A stretch of 64,000 nucleotides of DNA from Chryseobacterium sp. SORGH_AS_0447 (lineage in GTDB: Bacteria; Bacteroidota; Bacteroidia; Flavobacteriales; Weeksellaceae). Position 1 is the stretch's first letter. Each line of letters starts with the position of its first letter. Shown in pieces: positions 36,094-45,278 of the stretch. Under the pieces are notes generated by a model. The model searched no databases. It was not told where the DNA came from and saw only the letters and a program-made list of their open reading frames with translations. Location of the stretch: the NCBI RefSeq assembly GCF_030818695.1, contig NZ_JAUTAR010000001.1:3280501-3344500 (forward strand), read 5' to 3'. The translations under genes were made by a program, and so were the position numbers.

Positions 36094-37170
36094 ATGAAGA
36101 AAACAGCATTGTACGACAAGCACGTATCTTTAGGCGCTAAAATCGTACCTTTCGCAGGATTTGAAATGCCTGTACAATATTCCGGAGTTACAGAAGAACA
36201 TTTTGCCGTAAGAGAAAAGGCAGGTCTGTTCGATGTTTCCCATATGGGGCAGTTTTTTATTGAAGGCGCAGGTTCCAAAGAACTTCTACAGTACGTGACT
36301 ACCAACAACGTAGACGCTCTTGAAAACGGAAAAGCTCAGTACTCTTGTCTTCCGAATGAAAACGGAGGAATTGTGGACGACCTGATCGTTTACAAAATGG
36401 AAGACGACAAATATTTCGTGGTGGTTAATGCTTCAAATATCGATAAAGACTGGAATCATATTTCCAAATACAATACCTTCGGAGCCAAAATGACGAACGC
36501 TTCAGACGATATGTCATTACTGGCCGTTCAGGGGCCTAAAGCAACCGGAATTCTTCAGAAGCTCACGGAAACCAATCTTTCCGAAATTCCTTATTATCAT
36601 TTTACCGTAGGTGCTGTGGCGGGCGTAAATGACATCATCATTTCCAACACAGGATATACCGGAAGCGGCGGTTTTGAAATCTATTTCAGAAATGAGGATG
36701 CCGTAAAGCTTTGGGATGCGATCATTGAGGCCGGTGCCGAAGAAGGAATCATTCCTTGCGGATTGGCTGCCAGAGATACCTTACGTCTGGAAAAAGGGTT
36801 CTGTCTGTACGGAAACGATATCGACGATACTACCTCCCCGATCGAAGCCGGTTTGGGATGGATCACCAAATTCGACAAGGATTTTGTTTCCAAAGAAACT
36901 TTTGCCAAGCAGAAAGAAGAAGGGGTAACCAGAAAACTGGTTGGTTTTGAACTGACCGACAAAGGGGTTCCAAGACACGACTACCCGGTGGTTGATGCAG
37001 AAGGCAACGTTATCGGGAAAGTAACTTCCGGTACCCAGTCTCCGATGAAGAAAGTAGGTTTAGGTCTTGCCTATGTTGATAAGCCTCACTTCAAGCTGGG
37101 TTCTGAAATCTTTATCCAGGTAAGAAATAAAAATATTCCTGCCAAAGTGGTGAAAGCACCGTTTGTATAA
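36094..37170 (+). CDS. gcvT: Glycine cleavage system aminomethyltransferase (T protein)
   Basis: This is a 358-residue protein. It opens with [20 protein letters not shown] and has [13 protein letters not shown] (catalytic-loop Asp region), [31 protein letters not shown] and the C-terminal barrel [19 protein letters not shown]. It transfers the methylene group of glycine to tetrahydrofolate. It is the last gene of the idi transcript and is followed by two hairpins. No other gcv genes are nearby. Confidence 0.97.
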   Translation: MKKTALYDKHVSLGAKIVPFAGFEMPVQYSGVTEEHFAVREKAGLFDVSHMGQFFIEGAGSKELLQYVTTNNVDALENGKAQYSCLPNENGGIVDDLIVYKMEDDKYFVVVNASNIDKDWNHISKYNTFGAKMTNASDDMSLLAVQGPKATGILQKLTETNLSEIPYYHFTVGAVAGVNDIIISNTGYTGSGGFEIYFRNEDAVKLWDAIIEAGAEEGIIPCGLAARDTLRLEKGFCLYGNDIDDTTSPIEAGLGWITKFDKDFVSKETFAKQKEEGVTRKLVGFELTDKGVPRHDYPVVDAEGNVIGKVTSGTQSPMKKVGLGLAYVDKPHFKLGSEIFIQVRNKNIPAKVVKAPFV

Positions 37171-37484
37171 ACACTTACCTTCACTTTGTCAAAGTTCAAA
37201 ATCTTTGACAAAGTTTTAGCGTTCAAAATACTGTAAAACCTGCTCCGTTGTAGGTTTTATTTTTTTAGGAGCTATTTCCGGCTTGGAATTTTATGCTGAG
37301 CCTGTCGAAGCACTGTATCTTTTTTATTTTACAGCATTCGGACAGATCTTCATTATCAGTAGAAAAGAAAAAAGGATGCAGTTTTTTTAAACTTCCGGTC
37401 TTTCAGAAGTGCTTATTACTTGCAGTAAAACTTCATAGGTTTTGAAAACCTATGAGGTCTGTACCGATTTCTGAATTCAGATAA
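37171..37484. repeat. Gap with two terminators and two intergenic repeat elements
   Basis: A 12-bp hairpin at 37183-37214 and a second at 37235-37265 with T7 terminate gcvT. Further on, 37294-37312 (TGCTGAGCCTGTCGAAGCA) matches the common dispersed 'CTTCGACAGGCTCAG' element. 37434-37454 is a near-perfect palindrome (CATAGGTTTT, G, AAAACCTATG) of a type often seen between Bacteroidota genes. No gene was seen. Confidence 0.75.
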
Positions 37485-37838
37485 TTATTCTACGCCAAAA
37501 AAAGCCTTCAATTCCTCCACATTTTTCTTATCATTTCCAACAAAAATCTGGTCATCGGTGATGAAAACCGGACGTTTCAGAAACGAATAATGATCAAGCA
37601 GTAAATCTCTAAAATCATTCTCCGTCAGAGATTTTACATCCAGTCCTCTCTGCTTGATCTGGGTGGATTTTTTACTAAACAGTGCTTCGTACGAATCTGT
37701 TTTCTCATACATTTCGGCAAGTTCATCTTCGGTAACCGGTTCTTTCTTGATTTCCCGAACTTCCCAACCAGTAAGATCAAACTGGGCTAAAATCTTTCTA
37801 CAGGTATCGCAGGTCTTCAGGTAAAATACTTTTTTCAT
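37485..37838 (-). CDS. ArsC/Spx-family thioredoxin-fold protein
   Basis: This is a 117-residue protein with an N-terminal CDTC redox/active-site motif (Cys10, Cys13) on the first strand-helix turn, KEPVTEDELAEMY and the conserved FLKRPVFITDDQIFVG near the C-terminus. These are the marks of the ArsC/Spx/YffB family. Whether it reduces arsenate or is a YffB-like thiol protein cannot be decided. No other arsenic genes are adjacent. Confidence 0.88.
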   Translation of the reverse strand: MKKVFYLKTCDTCRKILAQFDLTGWEVREIKKEPVTEDELAEMYEKTDSYEALFSKKSTQIKQRGLDVKSLTENDFRDLLLDHYSFLKRPVFITDDQIFVGNDKKNVEELKAFFGVE

Positions 37839-37936
37839 TATTATTTTCAGCAGTTTATTTATTTTTCAGTTTCCAAAATTAAGATTTAATTCAAAGTTTT
37901 AAAAATTATAAATACCTTTAGTCAAATTTTTTGAGA

Positions 37937-38404
37937 ATGGACAACAAACCGGTTACCTTTCAGTTTATTTCAGAACCTTCGGATGTAAATTACGGAGGAA
38001 ACGTACATGGCGGAAGTGTAATGAAATGGATCGACCAGGCGGGTTATGCCTGCGCTACCACCTGGAGCGGAAACTATTCCGTAACCGTTTATGTGGGCGG
38101 CATCCGGTTTTATGAGCCGATCAAGATCGGGGAAGTGGTAAAAGTGGAAGCACAGGTAATTTATACCGGCTCTTCCAGCATGCACATTTCCATCAACGTA
38201 TCTTCAAGAAACCTGAAACAGCCGATATTCGATAAGAAAACCCACTGCATCATCGTTTTTGTAGCGGTGGATGAAAACGGCAAAAAACTTCCTGTTCCCA
38301 AATGGATCCCCGAAACCGAAGAGGAAAAGCAGAAGGAACAGTATGCGATCCGGCTAATGGAGCTAAGGACGCAGATTGAAGATGAAATGAAACCGTTTTT
38401 ATAA
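37937..38404 (+). CDS. Acyl-CoA thioesterase (BFIT/YciA hotdog family)
   Basis: It has 155 residues from ATG 37937; a TTG two codons earlier is less likely. The conserved NYGGNVHGGSVMKWIDQAGYA contains the catalytic Asn/Gly loop and Asp of the acyl-CoA hydrolase hotdog. VGGIRFYEPIKIGEVVKVEA is the second block. It hydrolyses acyl-CoA thioesters. It is followed after 2 bp by a TIM-barrel gene, probably in one transcript. Confidence 0.92.
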   Translation: MDNKPVTFQFISEPSDVNYGGNVHGGSVMKWIDQAGYACATTWSGNYSVTVYVGGIRFYEPIKIGEVVKVEAQVIYTGSSSMHISINVSSRNLKQPIFDKKTHCIIVFVAVDENGKKLPVPKWIPETEEEKQKEQYAIRLMELRTQIEDEMKPFL

Positions 38405-38406
38405 GC

Positions 38407-39276
38407 ATGCAAAGAAAAGATTTTATCAAACTATCTTCACTGGGCTTCCTGGGATTATATGCCTGTGGAACGTCCAATTTTAAAAGCAATACAAAAACAT
38501 TGGCTATTCAATTATACACTGTTCGCGATGCCATTTCCCAAGATCTGGAGAAAACGCTGGAACGACTTGCCGCATTAGGCTTTACCAGACTGGAAATCTA
38601 CGGTTATAACGGAACATTCTTCGGAAAGACCCGGAATGAATTTCAGTCGATCCTGAAAAATACGGGAATGAAGGTGATCAGTTCGCATCACACCACCGGA
38701 CTGCTTCACAAAGAGCAGGGAACCTTATTGGAAAACTGGAAAAAATCGGTAGAAGATCTCGATTTCATCGGTGCAGAATACATGGTTTGCTCCTATCTGT
38801 TTCCTGAAGAAAGAACCCTTGAAAATTATAAGAAGCTCTCGGAATTATTTAATACGTCGGGGGAAATTACGAAAACTGCGGGAATACAGTTTGCTTATCA
38901 CAACCACGATTTTGAGTTTGAAAAATTTAATGAGAAACAGAATGTCTATGATTTTATTTTAAATAATTCTTCATCGGATCTCGTAAAAATGGAGCTCGAC
39001 CTGTACTGGATGGCAAAAGCAGGAATCGATCCGCTATCTTATTTCGAAAAATATCCGAAAAGATTTCCGTTGTGGCATGTAAAAGACATGAAAGCCGGCT
39101 CAAAAGATTTTGCAGAAATCGGAAACGGGACCATTGATTTTGAGAGAATTTTTAAAGACCGTGAAAAAGCAGGTCTTCAGTATTGGTTTTTAGAGCAGGA
39201 TTCGAGTGATAAGAATATGTTCGAAAGCATTAAAATAAGTAAAGAACATATTTCTGAACATTCTTATTTTAATTGA
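38407..39276 (+). CDS. Xylose-isomerase-like TIM-barrel protein (sugar phosphate isomerase/epimerase), lipoprotein
   Basis: This is a 289-residue protein. The N-terminus FIKLSSLGFLGLYAC gives a lipoprotein signal (Cys20). The AP-endonuclease-2/xylose-isomerase barrel follows with metal-ligand candidates: Glu in RLEIYGYNG, FAYHNHDFEFE, MELDLYWMAKAG, LWHVKDM and a final Glu in WFLEQDSS. It probably isomerises or epimerises a sugar in the periplasm. Substrate unknown. Confidence 0.87.
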   Translation: MQRKDFIKLSSLGFLGLYACGTSNFKSNTKTLAIQLYTVRDAISQDLEKTLERLAALGFTRLEIYGYNGTFFGKTRNEFQSILKNTGMKVISSHHTTGLLHKEQGTLLENWKKSVEDLDFIGAEYMVCSYLFPEERTLENYKKLSELFNTSGEITKTAGIQFAYHNHDFEFEKFNEKQNVYDFILNNSSSDLVKMELDLYWMAKAGIDPLSYFEKYPKRFPLWHVKDMKAGSKDFAEIGNGTIDFERIFKDREKAGLQYWFLEQDSSDKNMFESIKISKEHISEHSYFN

Positions 39277-39298
39277 AATCCGATCAAAAAGATGAACC

Positions 39299-40135
39299 AT
39301 GAAAAAAACGCTTCACTTTTTTTGTCTATTGATTATTATTAGCCTGAATTCACAGACACACCGGTTTATCTACGAACTTCAGTGGAAAATGGATTCTACC
39401 GATACAGATTACCAGAAATACAACATGATTCTGGACATCAATTCCAAAGAAGTCAAATTTTATGGCAGAAACCTGTTGGTTGCCGATTCCCTGAATAAAA
39501 AGTTTGGAAATATGGATAACAAGCATATTGATATGACCGGACAAGTAGTAAAGAGAAAAACAAATACTGCTGAAAATGAAAATTTTATCAATATTAAATT
39601 TGGATATTATTCATTTAAAACCACCGACAGAATAAACTGGAAGATCTCCGGCGAAACCAAACAGGTCCAGCAATATACGCTGCAAAAGGCGACTGCAACG
39701 TTTGGAGGAAGAAATTGGGTAGCCTGGTTCAGCAGGGAAATTCCTTTTAATGAAGGACCTTTCAAATTTTCCGGACTTCCGGGTTTGGTTTTCGAAATTT
39801 ATGATACAAAGAAAAATTTCATTTATAATCTCATTAAAAGTCAGGAACTGCCGGATACGTATCACACAGAGAACTTTCTTGAATCCAATTTTGGAAATAA
39901 AGCAATTCCTATTACTGAAAAACTAAGGCAAAAGCTTTTAACAGAATTTTTTAATGACCCTTTTTCCTTTGAAAGAACAAATTTCACTAAAAATGACACC
40001 TTGAACATCAACATCAACGGAACACAGATCTCTACCGTCGATGAACTGAATGCTCAGGTTAAAAACATGCAGGAGGTCATCAAAAAGTACAATAATCCTG
40101 TTGAAATTGACAAGGCGATGCATTATAAAAATTAA
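39299..40135 (+). CDS. GLPGLI-family secreted protein
   Basis: This is a 278-residue protein with a signal peptide (residues 1-18). It contains the family hallmark FSGLPGLVFEIYD near residue 158, preceded by WVAWFSREIPFNEGPFKF. GLPGLI proteins are abundant in Bacteroidetes and their role is unknown. It follows the TIM-barrel gene by 22 bp and is followed by an independent promoter for the fluoride exporter. Confidence 0.93.
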   Translation: MKKTLHFFCLLIIISLNSQTHRFIYELQWKMDSTDTDYQKYNMILDINSKEVKFYGRNLLVADSLNKKFGNMDNKHIDMTGQVVKRKTNTAENENFINIKFGYYSFKTTDRINWKISGETKQVQQYTLQKATATFGGRNWVAWFSREIPFNEGPFKFSGLPGLVFEIYDTKKNFIYNLIKSQELPDTYHTENFLESNFGNKAIPITEKLRQKLLTEFFNDPFSFERTNFTKNDTLNININGTQISTVDELNAQVKNMQEVIKKYNNPVEIDKAMHYKN

Positions 40136-40145
40136 AAATAATTTT

Positions 40146-40153
40146 TATCTTTG
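40146..40153 (+). promoter_or_regulatory. -7 box of the fluoride-exporter transcript
   Basis: TATCTTTG matches TAnnTTTG. Transcription should begin about 40158-40160, directly at the 5' edge of the riboswitch aptamer. Confidence 0.65.
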
Positions 40154-40160
40154 CCTTACA

Positions 40161-40252
40161 AAAGGAAATGGTGTTCTTCCTTCCCCAACCGCCTGTTTTC
40201 AAACGGGCTGATGACGCCTGATTAATAGATTATCAACCATAATTTGATCAGG
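40161..40252 (+). promoter_or_regulatory. Fluoride riboswitch (crcB motif) with putative translational switch
   Basis: The aptamer (40161-40221) follows the fluoride consensus: GGAAATGGTGTTCTTCC forms the first stem-loop, then AACCGCC, a hairpin (CTG...CGGG), and GGCTGATGACGCCT. It lies just upstream of a CLC-type exporter gene, the expected partner. The aptamer's 3' end plus the next bases (40217-40225) can instead pair over 9 bp with 40244-40252, which includes the AGG in front of the ATG at 40259. I infer control by occlusion of the start region. Confidence 0.93.
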
Positions 40253-40258
40253 AAAATC

Positions 40259-41563
40259 ATGTCTAAACGTCAGCGAACTTTAAGTACAACCCTTCAATTT
40301 CATCTGAGATTTTTCTTCAGGAAATATCCGTCACTTCCGTATATCGTCAAATGGCTTTTGATCAGCATGATGATCGGCGCATTGGTAGGAACCGCTTCCG
40401 CAGGCTTTCTTGCTTCTCTGCAATGGGCAACGGATTTTCGGGAAAGCCATCAATGGATCATTGCTTTTTTACCGGCAGCGGGATTTCTGGTCGGTGCTCT
40501 TTATCATTATTTTGGCGAAGATGTGGAAGCCGGAAATAACCTGCTCCTCGAAAACATCCACGAGCCGAAAGAAACCCTTCCTCTGAAAATGGCACCGTTC
40601 GTCTACGTGGGAACGATTGCTACGCACTTGTTCGGCGGATCGGCAGGCCGCGAAGGAACTGCGCTGCAGATGGCCGGAGCGATTGCGGATCAGCTTACCA
40701 AACCTTTTAAGCTTGATAAAAACGACCGGAAAGTCCTGCTTATCTCCGCAATTGTTGCGGGATTTGGTTCGGTTTTCGGCACACCATTGGCAGGAGCGGT
40801 CTTCGGACTGGAAGTTTTCCTGATCGGAAGGATCCGCTATAATGCTATTTTTCCGGCGTTTGCCTCCGCTGTTTTAGCAGATGTGGTCACTAATCTCTGG
40901 AAAGCCAGACATACCCATTATCACATTGATATCATTCCAAAGCTTGAGTTTCTGCCGTTTATATACAGTATTCTGGCAGGCATTGTCTTTGGAATCTGCG
41001 CGGCTATTTTCAGCAAGTTGCTTCACAGGACCGGCCGGTATTTTAAATCGACTGTAAAATATCCTCCGCTCCGCACGGTCATCGGCGGAATAATTGTGGC
41101 AGCCGCTGTTTTTGTGATGGGAACGACCCGGTATATCGGGTTGGGAATACCGACGATTCTCCAATCTTTTGAACAACCACTCCCCTTCTATGATTTCGCG
41201 TTAAAAATGATCTTTACCATCATTACCCTTTCCGCTGGTTTTAAAGGCGGAGAAGTTACCCCGCTGTTCTTTATTGGCGCCACGTTGGGAAGCGCATTGT
41301 CTCTGTTTATTCCGCTTCCGTACGGTTTACTGGCAGGGATGGGATTTGTCGCCGTTTTTGCAGGAGCTACCAATACCCCACTTGCCTGTACACTCATGGG
41401 CATCGAATTGTTTGGTGCCGAATGCGGCGTATATGTAGCGATTGCCTGTGTAGTCTCCTACCTCTTTTCCGGGAACAACAGCATTTATACCAGACAGAAA
41501 ATCGGGGAAGCCAAAAACAGAAGGTTTGAACACCTTACGGATAAGAGCTTTAAGGATATATGA
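40259..41563 (+). CDS. CLC-F type fluoride/proton antiporter
   Basis: It has 434 residues from ATG 40259; a TTG at 40244 lies in the switch helix. The ClC fold spans about 20-410 with ~11 membrane segments. The gating Glu is in SAGREGTALQMAG (canonical GREGP/T). The usual anion-filter GSGIP is replaced by GNNLL (residues ~85-89), as in the fluoride-specific CLC-F branch. FKGGEVTPLFFIGATLGS and GATNTPLACTLMGIELFG are the second conserved pair. There is no CBS domain. Under a fluoride riboswitch, fluoride export is the natural reading. Confidence 0.94.
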   Translation: MSKRQRTLSTTLQFHLRFFFRKYPSLPYIVKWLLISMMIGALVGTASAGFLASLQWATDFRESHQWIIAFLPAAGFLVGALYHYFGEDVEAGNNLLLENIHEPKETLPLKMAPFVYVGTIATHLFGGSAGREGTALQMAGAIADQLTKPFKLDKNDRKVLLISAIVAGFGSVFGTPLAGAVFGLEVFLIGRIRYNAIFPAFASAVLADVVTNLWKARHTHYHIDIIPKLEFLPFIYSILAGIVFGICAAIFSKLLHRTGRYFKSTVKYPPLRTVIGGIIVAAAVFVMGTTRYIGLGIPTILQSFEQPLPFYDFALKMIFTIITLSAGFKGGEVTPLFFIGATLGSALSLFIPLPYGLLAGMGFVAVFAGATNTPLACTLMGIELFGAECGVYVAIACVVSYLFSGNNSIYTRQKIGEAKNRRFEHLTDKSFKDI

Positions 41564-41566
41564 ATG

Positions 41567-41587
41567 ATGATTGATGATTGATGATTG
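41567..41587. repeat. Tandem array of three 7-bp units
   Basis: ATGATTG is repeated three times just after the fluoride exporter gene. It has the same unit length as the arrays at 16720 and 50552. The rest of the gap to 41742 holds nothing I can identify. Confidence 0.85.
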
Positions 41588-41742
41588 ATTATCTTTTATG
41601 TAAAATAATCTGATGTTATACAGCCGGCTCTTGTAAGTGCAAACAGCTTGGTAAATCTAAAAAATATAATCGTAATTAAATTCTTCGCGGATTTCGTGTA
41701 CCATCGCTACCAACTCATAAATAAGGCTTGCTTATCATTACA

Positions 41743-41771
41743 AAAACCTTCCGGAGAACCGAAAGGCTTTT
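41743..41771 (-). terminator. Terminator of the bacteriocin-like peptide gene
   Basis: Arms 41743-41754 and 41759-41770 pair over 12 bp with two G-U pairs and an AGAA loop. On the minus strand a run of T follows. Confidence 0.75.
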
Positions 41772-41818
41772 GCGTATTAAATGTGGAAATGTTTATTTCT
41801 AGTTGAAATAATTCTGTT

Positions 41819-41995
41819 TTAGCAGGTAATTACCTGTGGACAGGAAATATAAGATGAGCAGTATTTAGGTCCGGTAACGGCTCCTGTACAGCTGCACTTG
41901 CATTGAGACAGATCCGGTGTTCCACCTACTCCTCCTGTAATGCTTCTAAGATCTGCTTTCTTAAGCTTTTTTGCGTTCTTTAAAAAATTTTGCAT
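41819..41995 (-). CDS. Bacteriocin-like double-glycine leader peptide
   Basis: This is a 58-residue peptide on the minus strand, ATG at 41995 and TAA at 41819. The N-terminal part MQNFLKNAKKLKKADLRSIT is a basic, helical leader ending in GG (residues 21-22), followed by VGGTPDLSQ and a Cys-rich core with six Cys (CKCSC, YCSS, SCPQVITC). This is the layout of the 'bacteriocin-like' small proteins of Chryseobacterium, whose leaders resemble those cleaved by C39-peptidase exporters. No processing enzyme, exporter or immunity gene lies nearby in the window. Own -7 box and terminator. Confidence 0.85.
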   Translation of the reverse strand: MQNFLKNAKKLKKADLRSITGGVGGTPDLSQCKCSCTGAVTGPKYCSSYISCPQVITC

Positions 41996-42044
41996 TGTGA
42001 TTTGGTTTTGAGATTAAACAATTTAGTGATTTTTCAAAGTTAAA

Positions 42045-42052
42045 CAAATATA
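42045..42052 (-). promoter_or_regulatory. -7 box of the bacteriocin-like peptide gene
   Basis: On the minus strand TATATTTG (42052-42045) fits TAnnTTTG, about 50 nt upstream of the ATG at 41995. No -33 box was identified. Confidence 0.5.
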
Positions 42053-42161
42053 AATTATTCAAAGCATAATTTAATATGAAATTTGATAATTTGTTTATCT
42101 TCTTGTACTTATTAGCAGTATAACGTAAAAGGTGTTTTAAATATTTCTTAAACACCAGAAA

Positions 42162-43403
42162 TTATTCTACAAATTCAAGATCTTTATCATGCGTTTCCGA
42201 TACGGTAAGGGCCGAATAGAATGCCAGTCCGAAGACGATTAGTCCTACCAATGCCGCACTGATGATCACTGAAAAATCCTTTTTAAAAAGATCGAATGTA
42301 AAGATCATTACCGGCACCAGCCCGCGAACCATATTCGGAACTGTGGTGGTGGCTGTATTCCTGATATTCGTCCCGAACTGCTCGGCGGCCAGGGTAACAA
42401 ACATGGCCCAATATCCTGTTCCCAGACCCAGCCAAACACAGAACATATAATATTTTGTCTCCGAATCGGTATTCCCGAAAAGCATAATGGCCACCCCGAC
42501 GATGGTAAACACGAGCATATAAAAAATAGCCATTTTCCGAGACTTCAGAAGATGGGAAATAAACCCGCTGGCTAAGTCACCGACGGAAATTCCAACATAA
42601 GCCCACATGATCGCCTTTCCGGGATTCAGATTTTCAATCCCCATTTCCGGCGCAAACTGGTTGGCCAAAACGGCTAAAATCCCGATACAATACCAGGTCG
42701 GCAGCCCGACGGCAATACATTTTAAATATCGTATCAAACGGTTTTTGTTGGTAAAGAATGAAAGAAAATTCCCTTTGGAAACCGATTGATGTTCTATGTT
42801 TTTGTAGATCCCGGATTCAGAAACGCTGATTCTCAGGAACAGCAGCATAATTCCCAATACACCTCCAATGATGTAGGAAATGTTCCATCCGCCCGCCAGT
42901 TCCACGGTGAGCTGGGCAACCACAGCACCCATCAGACCAAAACCGGCAACAACGGAGGTGCCGATGGCTCTTAAACTCTTCGGCAGACTTTCAGAAACCA
43001 GCGTAATTCCGGCTCCGAGCTCTCCGGCGAGACCAATCCCTGCGATAAACCTTAATCCGGCATATTGGTACACCAGATGCTCTTTTGGAAAATAAGGCAG
43101 AAAACCGCAGGCAATATTCGATAAAGAATACACCAGAATAGAACCGAACAGTACCGAAAGCCTTCCTTTCTTATCGCCGAAAATTCCCCAAAAGATTCCT
43201 CCGATCAGCAGACCGACCATCTGAGCATTCAGAATAAAAGTTCCGTCGACATCCGGATTCAAGCCCAACGCCTTCAGACTGGGAATCCTTACAATACCGA
43301 ACAGCAGTAAGTCGTAGATGTCTACAAAGTATCCTAAAGCGGAAATGATGACAGGAATGGAAAAAATGTACTTCAGTTTGGAAGACAGGGAAAGTTCTTG
43401 CAT
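42162..43403 (-). CDS. MFS metabolite:proton symporter
   Basis: This is a 413-residue protein with 12 membrane segments. The loop 2-3 motif GDKKGRLSVLFGS is the MFS signature. YFVDIYDLLLFGIVRIPSLK and GIGLAGELGAGITLVSE resemble the sugar/organic-acid symporter branch (ShiA/KgtP/ProP-like). The substrate cannot be read from sequence. It is a single gene. Confidence 0.87.
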   Translation of the reverse strand: MQELSLSSKLKYIFSIPVIISALGYFVDIYDLLLFGIVRIPSLKALGLNPDVDGTFILNAQMVGLLIGGIFWGIFGDKKGRLSVLFGSILVYSLSNIACGFLPYFPKEHLVYQYAGLRFIAGIGLAGELGAGITLVSESLPKSLRAIGTSVVAGFGLMGAVVAQLTVELAGGWNISYIIGGVLGIMLLFLRISVSESGIYKNIEHQSVSKGNFLSFFTNKNRLIRYLKCIAVGLPTWYCIGILAVLANQFAPEMGIENLNPGKAIMWAYVGISVGDLASGFISHLLKSRKMAIFYMLVFTIVGVAIMLFGNTDSETKYYMFCVWLGLGTGYWAMFVTLAAEQFGTNIRNTATTTVPNMVRGLVPVMIFTFDLFKKDFSVIISAALVGLIVFGLAFYSALTVSETHDKDLEFVE

Positions 43404-43430
43404 TTTGGAGTTTTAAGTTTTGCTAAAAAT

Positions 43431-43466
43431 AAAAAACCTTTCAATTTCTTGAAAGGTTTTTATAAA
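43431..43466 (-). terminator. Terminator of rny
   Basis: AAAACCTTTCAA (43433-43444) and TTGAAAGGTTTT (43449-43460) pair over 12 bp. The minus strand then has a T-run. It lies 18 bp past the rny stop. Confidence 0.85.
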
Positions 43467-43483
43467 ATATCTTTTTTGCGTGT

Positions 43484-45052
43484 TTATCTTGCAATATTCA
43501 CCGCTCTGGTTTCTCTAATTACGGTTACTTTCACCTGTCCCGGATAAGTAAGCTCATTCTGGATCTTTTCTGAAATGTCATAAGATAACTGGGAAGCGAC
43601 TTCGTCATTTACCTTTCCGCTTTCTACCATTACCCTAAGTTCTCTACCGGCCTGGATTGCGTAAGCGGAAGATACCCCGTCAAAGCTTAATGCTGCAGAT
43701 TCAAGATCTTTCAGTCTCTGGATATATGATTCAAGCACCTGTCTTCTGGCGCCCGGTCTTGCTCCGGAAATCGCATCGGCAACCTGAATAATCGGTGATA
43801 ATAATGAAGTCATTTCCACTTCGTCGTGGTGTGCCCCAATCGCATTTACCACCTCTGCATTTTCACCGTACTTCTCTGCCCACTGCATTCCCAGTAAAGC
43901 GTGAGGAAGTTCGGATTCCTGCTCAGGAACTTTCCCGATATCGTGTAAAAGACCTGCTCTTTTCGCTAATTTTACGTTTAATCCCAATTCAGCAGCCATG
44001 GTTGCAGCAATGTTTGCTACTTCTCTGGAGTGCTGTAATAGGTTCTGTCCGTAAGAAGAACGGTATTTCATTCTACCTACGATCTTGATCAGTTCCGGGT
44101 GTAATCCGTGGATTCCAAGATCAATGATGGTTCTCTTACCTACTTCGATGATCTCCTCTTCGATCTGCTTTCTTGTTTTCTCTACTACTTCTTCGATTCT
44201 TGCCGGGTGAATTCTTCCGTCGGTTACCAATCGGTGAAGGGATAATCTGGCGATCTCTCTTCTTACCGGGTCGAAACAAGAAAGAAGAATCGCTTCCGGA
44301 GTATCATCAACGATGATCTCTACTCCGGTTACGGCTTCCAAAGCACGGATATTTCTACCCTCTCTACCGATGATTCGTCCTTTCACTTCGTCAGATTCAA
44401 TGTTGAATACCGATACCGAGTTTTCAATCGCCTGTTCGGTTCCGATTCTCTGGATCGTCTGGATAACGATTTTTCTCGCCTCACTTTTGGCATTCAGCTG
44501 AGCTTCTTCCATAATGCTCTGAACATGCGCCTGAGCTCTTGTTTTGGCTTCTGCTTTCAACGATTCTACCAATTCGGCTTTGGCCTCTTCCGCAGAGTAG
44601 TTGGATATTTTTTCTAAAATTTCAACTTTCTTAGCTGTTGCAACGTCAAGCTCCTGCTGTTTTCTTTCAAGGATTTCCGTTTTCTTTGCATAATCGGCAA
44701 TCTGCTTGTCAAGGTCTTTTTCCAGCTTCCCTACTTTGCTAAGCTCATCGTTCAGCTTGTGCTCCTTATCCTTGGTTCTTTTTTCCACCTCCTGCATTTT
44801 CTTTTCGCGGGACTGGATGTCTGCGTCATGCTGGGATTTCAGCTCCAGGAATTTTTCCTTGGCCTGGATGTTCTTTTCTTTCTTTATGGATTCGGCTTGT
44901 ACGTTAGCTTTTTCTATTAGGTTTTCAGCATTTTTCTTTGCATCATCTATAATAAATTTTGCTTTGGTATTGAGTGAGCTTTTGGAAAAAAGTATTCCTA
45001 CCACTGCACCAATGACCAGGCAAATTATGCCGACTATAATGGCTGTTGTCAT
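43484..45052 (-). CDS. rny: Ribonuclease Y
   Basis: This is a 522-residue endoribonuclease. An N-terminal membrane anchor (residues 3-22, [18 protein letters not shown]) is followed by a long charged coiled coil (about 30-200), a KH domain ([20 protein letters not shown], about 225-245) and an HD domain with [10 protein letters not shown] and LLHDIGK as metal ligands. It starts mRNA decay at the membrane. The length matches the family. Confidence 0.97.
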   Translation of the reverse strand: MTTAIIVGIICLVIGAVVGILFSKSSLNTKAKFIIDDAKKNAENLIEKANVQAESIKKEKNIQAKEKFLELKSQHDADIQSREKKMQEVEKRTKDKEHKLNDELSKVGKLEKDLDKQIADYAKKTEILERKQQELDVATAKKVEILEKISNYSAEEAKAELVESLKAEAKTRAQAHVQSIMEEAQLNAKSEARKIVIQTIQRIGTEQAIENSVSVFNIESDEVKGRIIGREGRNIRALEAVTGVEIIVDDTPEAILLSCFDPVRREIARLSLHRLVTDGRIHPARIEEVVEKTRKQIEEEIIEVGKRTIIDLGIHGLHPELIKIVGRMKYRSSYGQNLLQHSREVANIAATMAAELGLNVKLAKRAGLLHDIGKVPEQESELPHALLGMQWAEKYGENAEVVNAIGAHHDEVEMTSLLSPIIQVADAISGARPGARRQVLESYIQRLKDLESAALSFDGVSSAYAIQAGRELRVMVESGKVNDEVASQLSYDISEKIQNELTYPGQVKVTVIRETRAVNIAR

Positions 45053-45082
45053 ATCTATATATAAGTTTTAATTGTCCTTAAT

Positions 45083-45262
45083 TTTGCATAAAAAAAGCCC
45101 ACAACAATTCAGAGATTGAGAGTAAACTCCTAATCAACACGATTTGAACTGATTTCCATTGTCTGTAATCCGGAGAACCGGCACGCCATTCAATGGACAT
45201 TTGTTCGGTAATTGTTTAGCGTTGAGTTTACCTTTAATGTGTTAGAATCATTGTAGGCAGTT
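45083..45262 (-). ncRNA. ssrS: 6S-like RNA (6S-Flavo candidate)
   Basis: On the minus strand, 45258-45245 (GCCTACAATGATTC) pairs with 45103-45090 (GAATTGTTGTGGGC) over all 14 positions counting G-U pairs, closing the ends of a ~170-nt RNA, and T7 follows at 45089-45083. Inside, GGTAAACTC pairs with GAGTTTACT. A large bubble follows, then CCATTG/CAATGG and an apical CCGG-TTCT-CCGG hairpin. That is the open-promoter-like shape of 6S RNA, which binds RNA polymerase. It starts 20 bp past the zapA stop; zapA-6S linkage is also known in Proteobacteria. No covariance search was run. Confidence 0.8.
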
Positions 45263-45278
45263 GGTCGGGAAAAAAAAT

